Shown here: positions 9,529 through 22,249 of the stretch, piece by piece | Numbering within the stretch: position 1 is the stretch's first letter | Layout of the letters: each line of letters opens with the position of its first letter | NCBI RefSeq assembly: GCF_964340395.1 | Contig: NC_135569.1 | Span: forward strand, 18,629,957-18,693,956 | Source of the DNA: Glandiceps talaboti | Lineage: Eukaryota > Hemichordata > Enteropneusta > Spengelidae | Length of the DNA: 64,000 nucleotides | Direction of reading: 5' to 3' | Notes under the pieces: model-generated | What the model was told of the DNA's origin: nothing | Database searches by the model: none | What the model saw: the letters and a program-made list of their open reading frames with translations, nothing else | Made by a program: the position numbers and the translations under genes

Positions 9529-12348
9529 CTAAAATAAAGTTACTGTATAAATAGTATTTCATGTTGTCATAAACAGCTAAAATAAAGTTACTGTATAAAT
9601 AGTATTTCATAATGTCATAAACAGCTAAAATAAAGTTACTGTATAAATAGTATTTCATATTGTCATAAACAGCTAAAATAAAGTTACTGTATAAAAAGTA
9701 TTTCATATTGTCATAAACAGCTAAAATAAAGTTACTGTACAAATAGTATTTCATAATGTCATAAACAGCTAAAATAAAGTTACTGTATAAATAGTATTTC
9801 ATATTGTCATAAACAGCTAAAATAAAGTTACTGTATAAATAGTATTTCATATTGTCATAAACAGCTAAAATAAAGTTACTGTATAAATAGTATTTCATAT
9901 TGTCATAAACAGCTTAAATAAAGTTACTGTATAAATAGTATTTCATATTGTCATAAACAGCTAAAATAAAGTTACTGTATAAATAGTATTTCATATTGTC
10001 ATAAACAGCTAAAATAAAGTTACTGTATAAATAGTATTTCATATTGTCATAAACAGCTAAAATAAAGTTACTGTATAAATAGTATTTCATATTGTCATAA
10101 ACAGCTAAAATAAAGTTACTGTATAAAAAGTATTTCATATTGTCATAAACAGCTAAAATAAAGTTACTGTACAAATAGTATTTCATAATGTCATAAACAG
10201 CTAAAATAAAGTTACTGTATAAATAGTATTTCATATTGTCATAAACAGCTAAAATAAAGTTACTGTATAAATAGTATTTCATATTGTCATAAACAGCTAA
10301 AATAAAGTTACTGTATAAATAGTATTTCATATTGTCATAAACAGCTTAAATAAAGTTACTGTATAAATAGTATTTCATATTGTCATAAACAGCTAAAATA
10401 AAGTTACTGTATAAATAGTATTTCATATTGTCATAAACAGCTAAAATAAAGTTACTGTATAAATAGTATTTCATATTGTCATAAACAGCTAAAATAAAGT
10501 TACTGTACAAATAGTATTTCATAATGTCATAAACAGCTAAAATAAAGTTACTGTATAAATAGTATTTCATATTGTCATAAACAGCTAAAATAAAGTTACT
10601 GTATAAATAGTATTTCATATTATCATAAACAGCTAAAATAAAGTTACTGTATAAATAGTATTTCATATTGTCATAAACAGCTAAAATAAAGTTACTGTAC
10701 AAATAGTATTTCATATTGTCATGAACAGCTAAAATAAAGTTACTGTATAAATAGTATTTCATATTGTCATAAACAGCTAAAATAAAGTTACTGTATAAAT
10801 AGTATTCCATGTCATAAACAGCTAAAATAAAGTTACTGTATAAATAGTATTTCATATTGTCATGAACAGCTAAAATAAAGTTACTGTATAAATAGTATTT
10901 CATATTGTCATAAACAGCTAAAATAAAGTTACTGTATAAATAGTATTCCATGTCATAAACAGCTAAAATAAAGTTACTGTATAAATAGTATTTCATATTG
11001 TCATAAACAGCTAAAATAAAGTTACTGTACAAATAGTATTTCATAATGTCATAAACAGCTAAAATAAAGTTACTGTATAAATAGTATTTCATATTGTCAT
11101 AAACAGCTAAAATAAAGTTACTGTATAAATAGTATTTCATATTGTCATAAACAGCTAAAATAAAGTTACTGTATAAATAGTATTTCATATTGTCATAAAC
11201 AGCTTAAATAAAGTTACTGTATAAATAGTATTTCATATTGTCATAAACAGCTAAAATAAAGTTACTGTATAAATAGTATTTCATATTGTCATAAACAGCT
11301 AAAATAAAGTTACTGTATAAATAGTATTTCATATTGTCATAAACAGCTAAAATAAAGTTACTGTACAAATAGTATTTCATAATGTCATAAACAGCTAAAA
11401 TAAAGTTACTGTATAAATAGTATTTCATAATATCATAAACAGCTAAAATAAAGTTACTGTATAAATAGTATTTCATATTGTCATAAACAGCTAAAATAAA
11501 GTTACTGTACAAATAGTATTTCATATTGTCATGAACAGCTAAAATAAAGTTACTGTATAAATAGTATTTCATATTGTCATAAACAGCTAAAATAAAGTTA
11601 CTGTATAAATAGTATTCCATGTCATAAACAGCTAAAATAAAGTTACTGTATAAATAGTATTTCATATTGTCATGAACAGCTAAAATAAAGTTAATGTATA
11701 AATAGTATTTCATATTATCATAAACAGCTAAAATAAAGTTACTGTATAAATAGTATTCCATGTCATAAACAGCTAAAATAAAGTTACTGTATAAATAGTA
11801 TTTCATATTGTCATGAACAGCTAAAATAAAGTTACTGTATAAATAGTTTTTCATATTGTCATAAACAGCTAAAATAAAGTTACTGTACAAATAGTATTCC
11901 ATGCCATAAACAGCTAAAATAAAGTTACTGTATAAATAGTATTTCATATTGTCATAAACAGCTAAAATAAAGTTACTGTATAAATAGTATTTCATATTGT
12001 CATAAACAGCTAAAATAAAGTTACTGTACAAATAGTATTTCATATTGTCATAAACAGCTAAAATAAAGTTACTGTATAAATAGTATTTCATAATGTCATA
12101 AACAGCTAAAATAAAGTTACTGTATAAATAGTATTTCGTATTGTCATAAACAACTAAAATAAAGTTACTGTATAAATAGTATTTCATATTGTCATAAACA
12201 GCTAAAATAAAGTTACTGTACAAATAGTATTTCATATTGTCATAAACAGCTAAAATAAAGTTACTGTACAAATAGTATTTCATATTGTCATGAACAGCTA
12301 AAATAAAGTTACTGTACAAATAGTATTTCATATTGTCATGAACAGCTA
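9529..12348. repeat. 48-bp minisatellite, about 59 units, with 432-bp higher-order repeat
   Basis: The unit is GCTAAAATAAAGTTAC, TGTATAAATAGTATTT and CATATTGTCATAAACA joined (48 bp). Some units are 45 bp (TATTCCATGTC variant, near 10800, 10930, 11610, 11750 and 11890). Both lengths are multiples of three, so the minus strand stays open for up to 375 codons repeating MKYYLYSNFILAVYDN; AGCTTAAAT variants at 9911, 10343 and 11201 close it. Variant units recur every 432 bp (nine units), and 858 bp where two short units intervene. Each unit holds TATAAATA and AATAAA on the plus strand. Confidence 0.97.
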
Positions 12349-12478
12349 GATATGTTTATCTGTCAAAGTAACCCTATTTGACTGTATTCTTTGGAAATGC
12401 ATGTGAACATGTACAAAATGAGTACCGTAGTCATTACATATATGATTATACCAGAGGTAATAGAGTTGGAACGTACCC

Positions 12479-12481
<3 letters not shown>

Positions 12482-12557
<76 letters not shown>
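12482..12557. repeat. (TA)n microsatellite
   Basis: About 37 TA units without interruption. Confidence 0.98.
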
Positions 12558-12558
<1 letters not shown>

Positions 12559-12832
12559 CTGCAATGAAACTACATTTTTGTATTTAGATAAAAACTTTGA
12601 CTTATTCTAAGCACAGATGACTCATGACTGTAAATTACTTGCATACCAAGTATACAGAGAATTATGAACAGCTAAAACTTTGATTCAAGTGGCCAGAATT
12701 GCTAATTCAGAACTAGACCAGAGAATAATCATTGCCTTTCAAATCTAGCAATCATGCTGGTTTTAAAATCTGTTGTCTCGTCTCATCTGTTATAGAACAG
12801 AAACAACAATTAGCTTTTTAAACAATTATTCC

Positions 12833-12855
12833 TTTTTAGCACACCTGAACTGATA

Positions 12856-12913
<58 letters not shown>

Positions 12914-14758
12914 AACTCAAAGTAAAACACTGCAGAAAAAATTGCCATGATGTTTGGTTGGTATATTACCTTGGGTGTCTAGTTGGGAAAATGTTGAAAT
13001 CAAAATGATCTTACCACCGATGTGTGATTTGTGTCAAAAAATGTGATTTTTGGTCAAAAAAACTTTAATTCCAAAACTACTTAGCAGATTGGGATGAAAT
13101 TTGATGGGGATGCATGGAGGGGGGGGGGGGGGATAGATGATGAATTATTAAGTGTACAATGATCTCATCAGTGATATGCAAAGTAGGTGTGAAAATGGGA
13201 ATTTTGGTCAAAAATGAAACAGAAATTTGGTACCATGTTTCCAGAGGTGTTATTCTGCAGATTTGGTTTTAAAATTTTTGACGCAGTTGGCCCTAGCGAA
13301 CATGACCACACCTTAAGGTAGACGGGGAAGAACCGCTGCCGATTGCAGGCCCTTAGATCTGTAACAATTACTAACATACATTGTTGAGTTCACATGCCAC
13401 TCATATGGAAATTTGCCGTTTAATTTTCATGAAACTTCGAATACAGACTTAAAAATACCTAGTGAATCGATGTATGAAAAAATAATTGCTTGGTAGAAGC
13501 GATTTTCTTTACAAAAACGTCAAATTTGGTCAAGATTTTGGGAAAAAATCGGTGAAAATTTCGGCGAGCGTTTCCTGTAAATGTATTTGCCGTACACCCT
13601 GAACTATGACCTAGACACATTCAAAACAACATACTCTATCGATGTTTTATAGAAACTAGGTTAATTTCCAATTAATTCTTAGTAAAAACTATGAAAATGG
13701 TGCATTTTTGAGTCCAAACGATGTCATTTTCAAGTCCCAGGCGAAATCACGTAAATCTGTAACGAGTGATCCGATTGAAAAGCGAGTGCCAAACATCGAT
13801 AGGTCAGAGTCTGAAGAATTACCATAGAACTACGTTATCATCCGGGTACTTCCCGCTAACACGCAAAGTTGGGTCAAAGGATTAGTCCGAACGTAAAAAA
13901 ATCTTGCCGAACGAAGCCGAAGATGACGTTTTTAATAAATATTCATGAGATGTTACGGGTGGCGCCATGATAATGGAGTGGAATGCGGAAGTAGGTCTCT
14001 GCATAACGGATCGCCCGATAGTGCATTGGTTGTGACATCGCGGGTATTTTGAAACATTAGTCGTCGTAAATAGTCAAGGCGATTCTTCCCCGTGTACCTT
14101 AACCAACAACCAATTCCAGAATATTTTGCTTAAATAACATCATCTGGTTGGTGAGTAAACATTCAAAAATGTATGCAAATATCCCTAGCAACCATGAGTA
14201 TGCCCATAGCAGCAGGCAAAAGATTGTGTGTTTCACAAAGATAACTACAGGGATTCTTAAACAAGTAGACAAAGTTTGGAAAAAGTGTATGGAAATATGC
14301 CTAGCAACAAGACCACACCCTTAGAAACAGCCAAATTATTGCATATATTGCAAAGATAACAGGGATTAATGTTCAAGTGAATAAATATTCAAAAAAATGT
14401 ATGTACATTTGCCAAGGAACAAGATCACACCCATAGCAACAGCCAAATGATTATGCATAGTGCAAAGATAACAGGGATTAATAGACAAGTGAGTAAACAT
14501 TCAAAAAATGTATGCAAATATACCTAGCAACAAGACCATGCCAAGTGAATGAACATTTAAAAATGTGTGCAAATATGTCTAGCAACATGTCCACACCCAT
14601 AGAAACAGCCAAATGATTGCATATATTGCAAAGATAACAACAGGGCTGGATAGGCAACTGGATAATCATTCAGCAAATGAACACCTATACCAAGCATTGA
14701 TGATCATGTATTTTTTTTTAATGTACAGTTGTGCTACAATACCATTGGCGCTATTTTG
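12833..14758 (+). mobile_element. Dispersed hairpin/microsatellite/module repeat, copy B (interrupted)
   Basis: This copy has both ends. The 5' end TTTTTAGCACACCTGAAC leads into a (GT)n tract (12859-12909). A conserved body follows (to 13312), then about four modules of roughly 110 bp (ATGTATGCAAATAT..CTAGCAAC..CCACACCC) from 14160, and the 3' end ACAGTTGTGCTACAA..CATTGGCGCTATTTTG. The ends form short inverted repeats (TAGCACAACTG type). A TTAA-flanked transposon at 13313-14102 splits it. No coding capacity is visible. The layout resembles Helentron-associated (HINE) elements; that assignment is inference. Confidence 0.7.
13313..14102. mobile_element. TTAA-flanked non-autonomous DNA transposon
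   Basis: TTAA occurs at 13313-13316 and 14099-14102, directly followed by inverted termini GGTAGACGGGGAAGAACCGC and (reverse complement of the right end) GGTACACGGGGAAGAATCGC. The 790-bp interior is richer in CpG than the surroundings and has no transposase frame. TTAA duplication is typical of piggyBac-type elements. The flanks rejoin as GACCACACC-TTAA-CCAACA, matching the GACCACACCCTTAGCAACA of the host repeat. Confidence 0.82.
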
Positions 14759-15152
14759 TGACAACATACATGTAATAACTCCTTCAAAGTGTATGAAATG
14801 TGTTATAGCTTATAGACCCTTCAATCTAGCAATGACCTCCTGGTATAGTGTGTTAGCAAGTCTAATACATGTATGACAATTATCCATACACAGATCATCA
14901 TTAGTTTTGAGTAGATTCTTTGTGTAGCTATATGGTTTGTCAACATCAACATGTTCCTGGTGTGATTGCAAAATGAAACACATAGGCATGCCTTCAATCA
15001 TAGAATATTTCAGCAATCTCCTGGCAGAGATTAAACATATACTTAATATAACAAGAACTGAACTACATGTACAACAAATGTATCTTGCAATAATTTCAAA
15101 GAAAACTACACAGTTGTAAATAAATGTTCTCCTCAAATACACACACATTATT
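14759..15152. other. No recognised gene
   Basis: Overlapping open frames of 60 to 112 codons occur on both strands (14810-15148 minus, 14937-15119 plus), with no family resemblance or splice context. Confidence 0.4.

Positions 15153-15247
<95 letters not shown>
15153..15247. repeat. (GATA)n microsatellite
   Basis: About 24 GATA units. Confidence 0.98.
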
Positions 15248-15959
15248 GACATATCTTGGTATTTCAATTCTTCATGTAATTTAATACTCATGAAATTCAG
15301 TGGCAAACATGTTCAGGAAAAAAAATATTATTTTATAATATTATATCATAACAATTTAGTTCACATTTACTTTGATCTGCAATGGGATGGATGTTTGAAA
15401 TGAATGAATGTAACCTGACTTTGAACATACAAACACATTCAAGTATCAGAAATGCATACTTGACAATCACATACATTTGTGATAACAACTTTTACAATAA
15501 ATACAATAACAATTTGACAGACTAAATTATATATAAGAAAATCAAGAATACATGGTAGTCTAATAGCTTCAAAAATCATTTCTGGCTCTTTAGTATTGTA
15601 CACAATGACAATAACATATGGAAATAAGTAGTGACATATTCATTGATATTTATCTTGATAATGTCGAGACAAATTTAACCTATAAACTTGATTACATAGT
15701 GATTTTGGTGATTTGTCTCTCCAATTGACAACATGAAATTTTATAGCTGAAGGGCATATACACTAGTACTCCTCAAACAATGAAACAGCAAGATATTGAA
15801 GGGAAGACCATTAATTAGGATTTGTGTAATATGATCATGGTTTCCATCATTGTTATAAGTTGGGTGACTGAGTTCTGTGCTTTTCTGAAGAGATTTGTAC
15901 AGGTTTTAGCTCAACTAAACACTCAGGATCAGTCATACTTATGGCATGATGCAGTGTCT
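15248..15959. other. AT-rich sequence, nothing recognised
   Basis: I see no coding, RNA or repeat signal beyond base composition. Confidence 0.4.
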
Positions 15960-16051
15960 GACCGTGCGTGTGTCTGTGTCTGTGTCTGTGTGTGTGTGTG
16001 TGTGTGTGTGTCTGTGTGTCTGTGTGTGTATTGTGTATATGTGTCTGTGTC

Positions 16052-16100
<49 letters not shown>

Positions 16101-18185
16101 ACAACTTAAAAAATCAAAATGATCTTACGAGTGATGTGTGATTTGGGTTAAAAAACTTAAACTCATAAACTGCTAGACAGGTATAGGTCTGAAATTTGCT
16201 GGGAACTTTCTTAAAGGTGTTTAGGTGTTCACAATAATTTGTCCATGACAAGATGATCCCATCAGTGATAGTTCCAAAGCTACTGCGCAGTTTGGGCTGA
16301 AAGTTAATGGGATGCATCTGGGGATGTGTAGATGAAGCTGTATTCATAATGTGATGATCTTAACAGCGATATGCAAATAAGTCTAACTTGGTGGGAATGT
16401 TGCTAGAGGTGATATTCTGCAGTTATTGTTGACCACACCCTTAGCAACAGTGAAATGACGATGCACATTACAAAGATAACAACAGGGATGGGTAGGTAAG
16501 GGATGACATCGAAATCAAACACATCGTAATTACGCGTCATAACGAGCATAGATACGCATAATTTTTTATCGCCAACACACAATAGTGATTCTCACCTTCC
16601 GTGTTTCCAATGATGACATCGTCTTCTATCGTAGTTGATCGTAGTTTGTCATAATTTTTGATCATCAAAGAAAACCACGCACTCCAGTCAGTAATGTGCT
16701 GATGAAACTAGTACTGTACATGTTTTTATGAGTGCAAGTTCATGGGCGATATTCATTAAAAAAAAACTATAAGATACGCACGAAATCAAAGTTTCAATAT
16801 TCAGTAAATCTTTTCACGAACATGACGGTATGTATTCGAAATTTATTGTGATGGACGCATGGACGTAATATTGTAACAGTCCTGGGTTAACAGTAAATCT
16901 TTGAGGAAGATTATTGTACAATTGTGTGACTTTTAAAGCATCAATTGCAGTTAGACTTTCCTTTTGGTTTTTGCACGTCGACAAACTAACAATACAACTT
17001 ACAAGCTCATGCTTGACGGCCATGGTAGGGCCAAGAAATACTGTTGAATTTCCGGGTTGCGGATGTGCAGTTTTGACTTTTATATCATCAAATAACGGGA
17101 TTTGTTTTATATATTCTAAAACAACAACTAATTTTTTGTGTTTCTCAGTACAGTAACATTCCTAAATGATGGGGTTGAGTTGAGAAATCGTAATGTTCAG
17201 CAACACGTGGCGTGATGCATGATGTCGGTAGATAAGCATAGTGATGAACATATTCAGTTATTCCTAGCCCGATATTTCGTTATATAAATGACGTTTTTCC
17301 TCAAAATTTTGAAGAAACAAAATGTTTTTAGGTGAATTCTAAATCAATCAAATCAAACGACATATTAATGCGAGACAAGCTTTAGTTTTTAATTTTTTTT
17401 TGTGGACAATGTTCGAATTCAACTGACGAATCCTGCGACTCGAATCTAACACGATCAATGCACCGTTCACCAGCCAGACGAAAATGGTCGACATGTTTGT
17501 TGACTAGCCGAGAAGTGCATAAGGAAGTTGTGAGGCAGTCCGAATAAATAGATGTAAAATCCGACGTTTCGAATAAAAATTCTTCTTCAAGGTATTTTTA
17601 GGCAAGACATATTAGGTAAACATCTGAATATATTTGAAACACTTAGTTGACTAGCCGACTGTATGAATGCCATAGAAGGCATCTAATGAATAACATTGAA
17701 AAAAGTAAGCGTGAAACTGATTTGCACAGGAAAGAAAATCTTTTTGTTTCCTTATTTTTTTCACGATGAAGACTACGCGTAAATGGTCGTAGTTTGGGCT
17801 TATGAATAACGGACAATAGGTGTTTACTTTTTATTGTCTACAACCTAAAGTACATGAATATGCGTTGAGACTTATGAATATTCACCGTAGTACATCGTAA
17901 CTACTAGTAGCTACTCGTCTTTACTCGTTACGACGCGTAATTACGATGCTTTTGATTTCGATGTCGCCCCTAAGTGACTAAAGGTTCATAAAATGTATGC
18001 AAATATGCCTAGCAACAGGACCGCACCCATAGCAACAGCTAAGTGATGGTTTATATTGCAATGATGAAAAGTGGGAAGGGTGGGCAAGTTAATGAAAATT
18101 CCAAAAATGAATGCAAATATCCCTAGCACCAAGGCCATGTCCATAGCAACAGCCGAATACATTTGTGCTGCAATGCCATTAGCCC
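15960..18185 (+). mobile_element. Dispersed hairpin/microsatellite/module repeat, copy C (interrupted)
   Basis: It starts in a compound GT tract (15964-16099) and continues with the family body (AAAATGATCTTACGAGTGAT, GGGAACTTTCTT, GTGATATGCAAAT). At 16500 it is split by a 1471-bp transposon. It resumes at 17971 with modules (ATGCAAATATGCCTAGCAAC) and the family 3' end GTGCTGCAATGCCATTAG. The 5' hairpin seen in other copies is not recognisable. Confidence 0.65.
16500..17970. mobile_element. PIF/Harbinger-like non-autonomous transposon with long TIRs
   Basis: TAA precedes (16497-16499) and follows (17971-17973) an element whose termini are inverted repeats of about 47 bp with few mismatches. 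Left begins GGGATGACATCGAAATCAAA and reaches CATCGTAATTACGCGTC. Right, reversed, begins GGGGCGACATCGAAATCAAA with the same inner block. Three-base TWA duplications and GG-starting TIRs are typical of PIF/Harbinger. The 1.47-kb interior has no transposase frame. A CpG-depleted relative lies at 36200-36680. Confidence 0.8.
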
Positions 18186-18415
18186 TATTTTTGAAATCTA
18201 CCTGCACCGGCAGAATTAATTAACTTTTCACCACTCGCAAGTGGTGTATTTTGCCACTTGCTACTCGCAACTTTCACTCGCATCATGCATATTTTGTACT
18301 TTGTACCTGGATAATTTGAGCCCTGGAAGTACCCAAGCTTGTATTTATGGGAGTCGACAGGTTGGCCAGACGAGTGTAAGCCTAGCAACACCATGAGGGG
18401 GGCGATACAGCACAT
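18186..18415 (-). mobile_element. Inverted-array repeat, internally deleted copy
   Basis: On the minus strand this equals the left part of the 24452-26385 element (from CCCTCATGGTGTTG through CCCATAAATACAAGCTTGG and GCATGATGCGAGTGAAAGTT to the CACTTGCGAGTGGTGAAAAG unit), joined directly to its right terminus GTGCAGGTAGATTTCA. About 1.7 kb of interior is absent. It abuts the 3' end of copy C of the dispersed family. Confidence 0.7.
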
Positions 18416-19196
18416 GGCTGGTAATGATTCTCTCTGTGCAACCCTCGGAACCGCGACATTTTTTTAAGAGTCAGAAGCCCAGCACACATTCTCATTGAGA
18501 CCTCAGAGGTATCAAGGTTTAACATTGTTGGGAGGGAAGTGGGTAATAAAGATTTTGAAGTAATCTGTAATCAGTAAAGTAAAGGCAGCAATTAATGGTA
18601 GGTGATTAGTGAGGTTATTACAATAGGCTTCTGTTAGTCTGTTATTCTGCAGTAAATATGTAAATGAGTTATGCTGTGTGCTGCAGTCACGCCACATCAT
18701 CTGCGACGGTCTCTGCTTCCACCATATGTGTATTAACGCCACATCATCTGCGACGGTCTCTGCTGCCACCATATGTATATTATCTTGGATTTGGTTCGTA
18801 TTGCCACTGCCTCTTCATTATAACGGCCACCATTTTATCAAGTCATGCCTTCAGTACTGTATAGCGCTGCCACCTTTAGCACTGCCACATTGATGAATAT
18901 TGGAAAGAATGTCATCAGCATCTCTATTGTCTAAAGTGAATACCAACATATGGAACAAACTCAAGAATCTGAATATATGCAAGACCCCGGATACCAAGAG
19001 AGGCTGTACTGCCGGCAGACTGAAGCAACATATCCTATTGAAACGATCATCTGTTAAAGAACTATCAACCAACTGATTCTGTATCAGTTATGACTGTCTT
19101 GTCAAGATTCCTGTCACTCAAAGCCTTAAACGTAAAACAACTGTTACAGAAACATTATTCACGAGTACTTAATTCAGTTGACTTGTTCTCCATGTC
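18416..19196. other. No recognised gene; 47-bp direct repeat at 18691-18784
   Basis: GCCACATCATCTGCGACGG recurs at 18691 and 18738 within a 47-bp doublet ending CCACCATATGT. Otherwise nothing was recognised. Confidence 0.5.
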
Positions 19197-20290
19197 TGTA
19201 GAACTTATGGAGGTTCGTATAAAAACTCTATCAAAAACCAGTTACTGACTCAGTTAAATATGTGGAACTTATGGAGGTTCGTATAAAAACTCAATTGTCG
19301 TATGTCATATTTGTTGTCTACCATCCTCCGCCAAACAAATCTAATGGTTATACCATTGATCATATTATCACCCGTGTAGATGATACTACCGTTGCTGACG
19401 CTCAAGTGGAACCAGTCTACACCATGTCAAATCACTTTCTATCAATCACCCCTACCTCTACAGAGACACTCGAAAATGTATAAGCATGAGATGTTTCAAA
19501 GGTTTCTCTGCTAATTATTTGCATCTGACTTCATATCCCGTTGTACTCAAACACTGGAAAATGTTGATTATCACCCAAACTTGACTCAGTCTATCATATT
19601 CTTCATGATACACATGATTATCATGCTCCTCTGCGGAAACGATTGGTTCCTAACATTACTGATTACTGATTCCATCATCGAGGAAAGCAAGGATGGAAGC
19701 TGAGAGAGCCTGGAGAAAAACTGGAAATGCATGCCAAATATACAGAGAACTTCAAACAAATGTGCAAAAAGTTAAAGCTGCCAAGAAAAGTTACTATGCC
19801 AGCCTGGTTGAAAACTGCTGGAGTTCAGAAAAAGCTCTTCACTGGACTTCATGGACATACAAAAACTCATACATTACCCGATCATAATGACTCTGTTGAA
19901 CTTGGAGATTGGTTTGCCAAGTTTTTCTATGCCGATGACTCTAATTTGTAGATGTCTTTCCCCCTTACAAATTACGATGATACACTTAGAAATCTTGAAT
20001 CATGTATTTCCAATGTCAGAGCTTGGATGTCTTCAAATTTTCTTTGCCTTAATGACAGATAAAACTGAATTTGTTATTTTTTTCTGGAAATTATGACCCT
20101 GCTTACAATGGCACACAAAATATTCGTTTTGGTGATGCGTTGATTTCTGCCCAGTGTCAGGCAAAGAGCCTTGTAGCCAGCCTTGATTCTTGTCTCTCTA
20201 TGAATTAAGCCTCATGTTAGCCAGATTTATTGTTCTTCTATGTTTCATATTCGCCATGTTACTCCTGTACGTATGGGGAGTAAACAAATC
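19197..20290 (+). mobile_element. Non-LTR retrotransposon relic (CR1/L2-like), scrambled frames
   Basis: Fragments of one LINE protein appear in order. Endonuclease end: VIFVVYHPPPNKSN, then IDHIITRVDDTTV. Linker: AERAWRKTG..YRELQ. Then SVELGDWFAKFF, fused straight to the polymerase motif YADDSNL and followed by the thumb region LESCISNVRAWMSSNFLCLN and KTEF. Much of the reverse transcriptase is missing between FAKFF and YADD, and frameshifts and stops are frequent. A 28-bp segment (GAACTTATGGAGGTTCGTAT onward) is repeated at 19201 and 19265. The YADD and NFLCLN-type blocks fit Jockey/CR1/L2 elements. It is non-functional. Confidence 0.8.
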
Positions 20291-22240
20291 AATATATTAC
20301 TGCCTAACTCAAACTTCTGTACATAGAGAGTGTACTCAAATGTCTAACCAAATATAATCATTTGCAAGCATTCTTGTAAGGAAGGTGACCTTTTGACCTT
20401 GACCTTGAACTTCTGGGTCAGTTGCCAGTATCGATCTATTCTTGTATATTGCATGCAGTCTGTCACATTTATGTATGGCCAATTTCTTTCAAAGTGATGT
20501 TTAGTGGTAATGCAGAGCAAGAAAATAAATAAACAACTAAATAATGAACAAAATAAGAGAAACATAATTCATAGATTACTTTTGGTGTTGAAATAACTTT
20601 TATGTGAATGGTGGCCATGCTTGTAATGAACAATGAATCTTATTTAGATACTTAGATAGTCAAGTGTGTACTCCTATACAGTGATGTGTATCCCTACCTT
20701 TTAGGTATTGGCCTTTGACTTTGACATTGACCTTCAGGATCGTTGTCAAAATCAAGCTATCTTTTGCATATTGCAGTGACACTTAGTGGTATTTAAGTGT
20801 GCTCTTAAAAGCCTTTGTATCAGAATTTTCACCTTGACCTGTGTGCTCAAAGTCAAATATCAAAACAAAGTTCAGAACAGGTTTGTACACAAATAACATG
20901 CATGGGCCACTTTCATGCAAACCTGGAACAAATGTCAGGTATAGAAGTCAACATATGCACATTACTTTGCTTTGCTTTGTTACCTTCACAATAATGACCA
21001 ATTGAGTGGCCAACAGTCAGAGGAATACATGTTTCACCCACTTACACTGGAAGCTTAGATAATAGATAGAAACCTCATTTGGATGTCTATCCTCGTATTA
21101 TTCATGATGAGCTCTCTTGAAGTATGCATGTGTATGTCTGAATGCATGGACCAGTTTTGACCAAACCTGCCACAACTGTCAGATACTGTAGTACAAATAT
21201 GTATACCACTCTATAAGTGGTTCATCTAAATATATAAAATGACATATTTTTCAAAAATATCCCAGAGGAATAAGGAGAAAGATTTGGAATGTGAAGGCTT
21301 GTTATTGACCTAACTAAAGAACTAATCAATAAACTAACTTGCTAACAAACTAACAAACTAATTAACTAACTACATGATGCAAGTTTTCACACTTCCAACA
21401 AATTTCTTACTTATTGCTATTCTGAATGTTTAAAGACAAATGTTACTGCCATTAATTAGGTCCTTATTGTGTATATAACTAGACTACAGTATCTGACAGT
21501 TGTGCATGGTTTGGTTTACGCCGGTCCATTCATTCAGAGGTATACATGAACACTATGGATAATTTTCAATTTCATCTTAGCATACATTTCAAGCTGAAGT
21601 TTTTAAGGTTTCAATAAAAAGCTCATCATGCATGGATGATAAGATTGTAGACACTCAAATGATGTCACTATCTATTAAGCTTAAAGAGTCAGTAGAGAAA
21701 AATACATTTTAATGACAAACATGTCCACCATTCCACCATTTTTGCCAAGGTCACAAGACAAACTTTTAAGTAATATGTATATGTACCTGACATTTGTCCT
21801 AAGTTTGGTTGGAATCAGCTATTCATGCCAGACATGTTTATATATACTTGACAGACTAACTACACAGTCGGTCAGTCAGTCAGTCAGTCAGCCACCTTGA
21901 TTAAATTCTTCTGTTAGCCAGTAATTAGTGTGCTTGTTAGCTGTGGAACCCCCCCCCCCCCCCTCCCGTTTTACTCAATGACAGCCGTCTTTTTAGTGAA
22001 CAATTGTGATTTACTATTTAACTCAAAAGCATTAATACACGAAGACTATATTAATCTATTATCTATTTGAGGGGAGTATGTTGTCAATGAAGATGTTGTA
22101 GTTAAAATCAATATTTACAGCATAACTAAAAAATTGAAATACATACAGACTCCATTCGAGTGTCTGCCCCATATTATCAGCAAGCTGTCTTTTCAGATTT
22201 TGACCTTGACATTGTACTTCAGGGTCAGTTATCTAAATCA
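20291..22240. other. Degenerate dispersed repeats, no gene
   Basis: TGACCTTGACC-type blocks followed by TTC..GGGTCA..TCAA recur near 20390, 20715 and 22200, and again at 41265. A short (CAGT)n run at 21866-21890 and a C run at 21950-21963 are present. No exon was recognised. Confidence 0.5.
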
Positions 22241-22249
22241 AGTCATTTC

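Noticed and set aside
9473-12331. Minus-strand ORFs of 138 to 375 codons
   Set aside because: They are made only of the 48-bp minisatellite unit, which is a multiple of three; no flanking coding sequence or start context.
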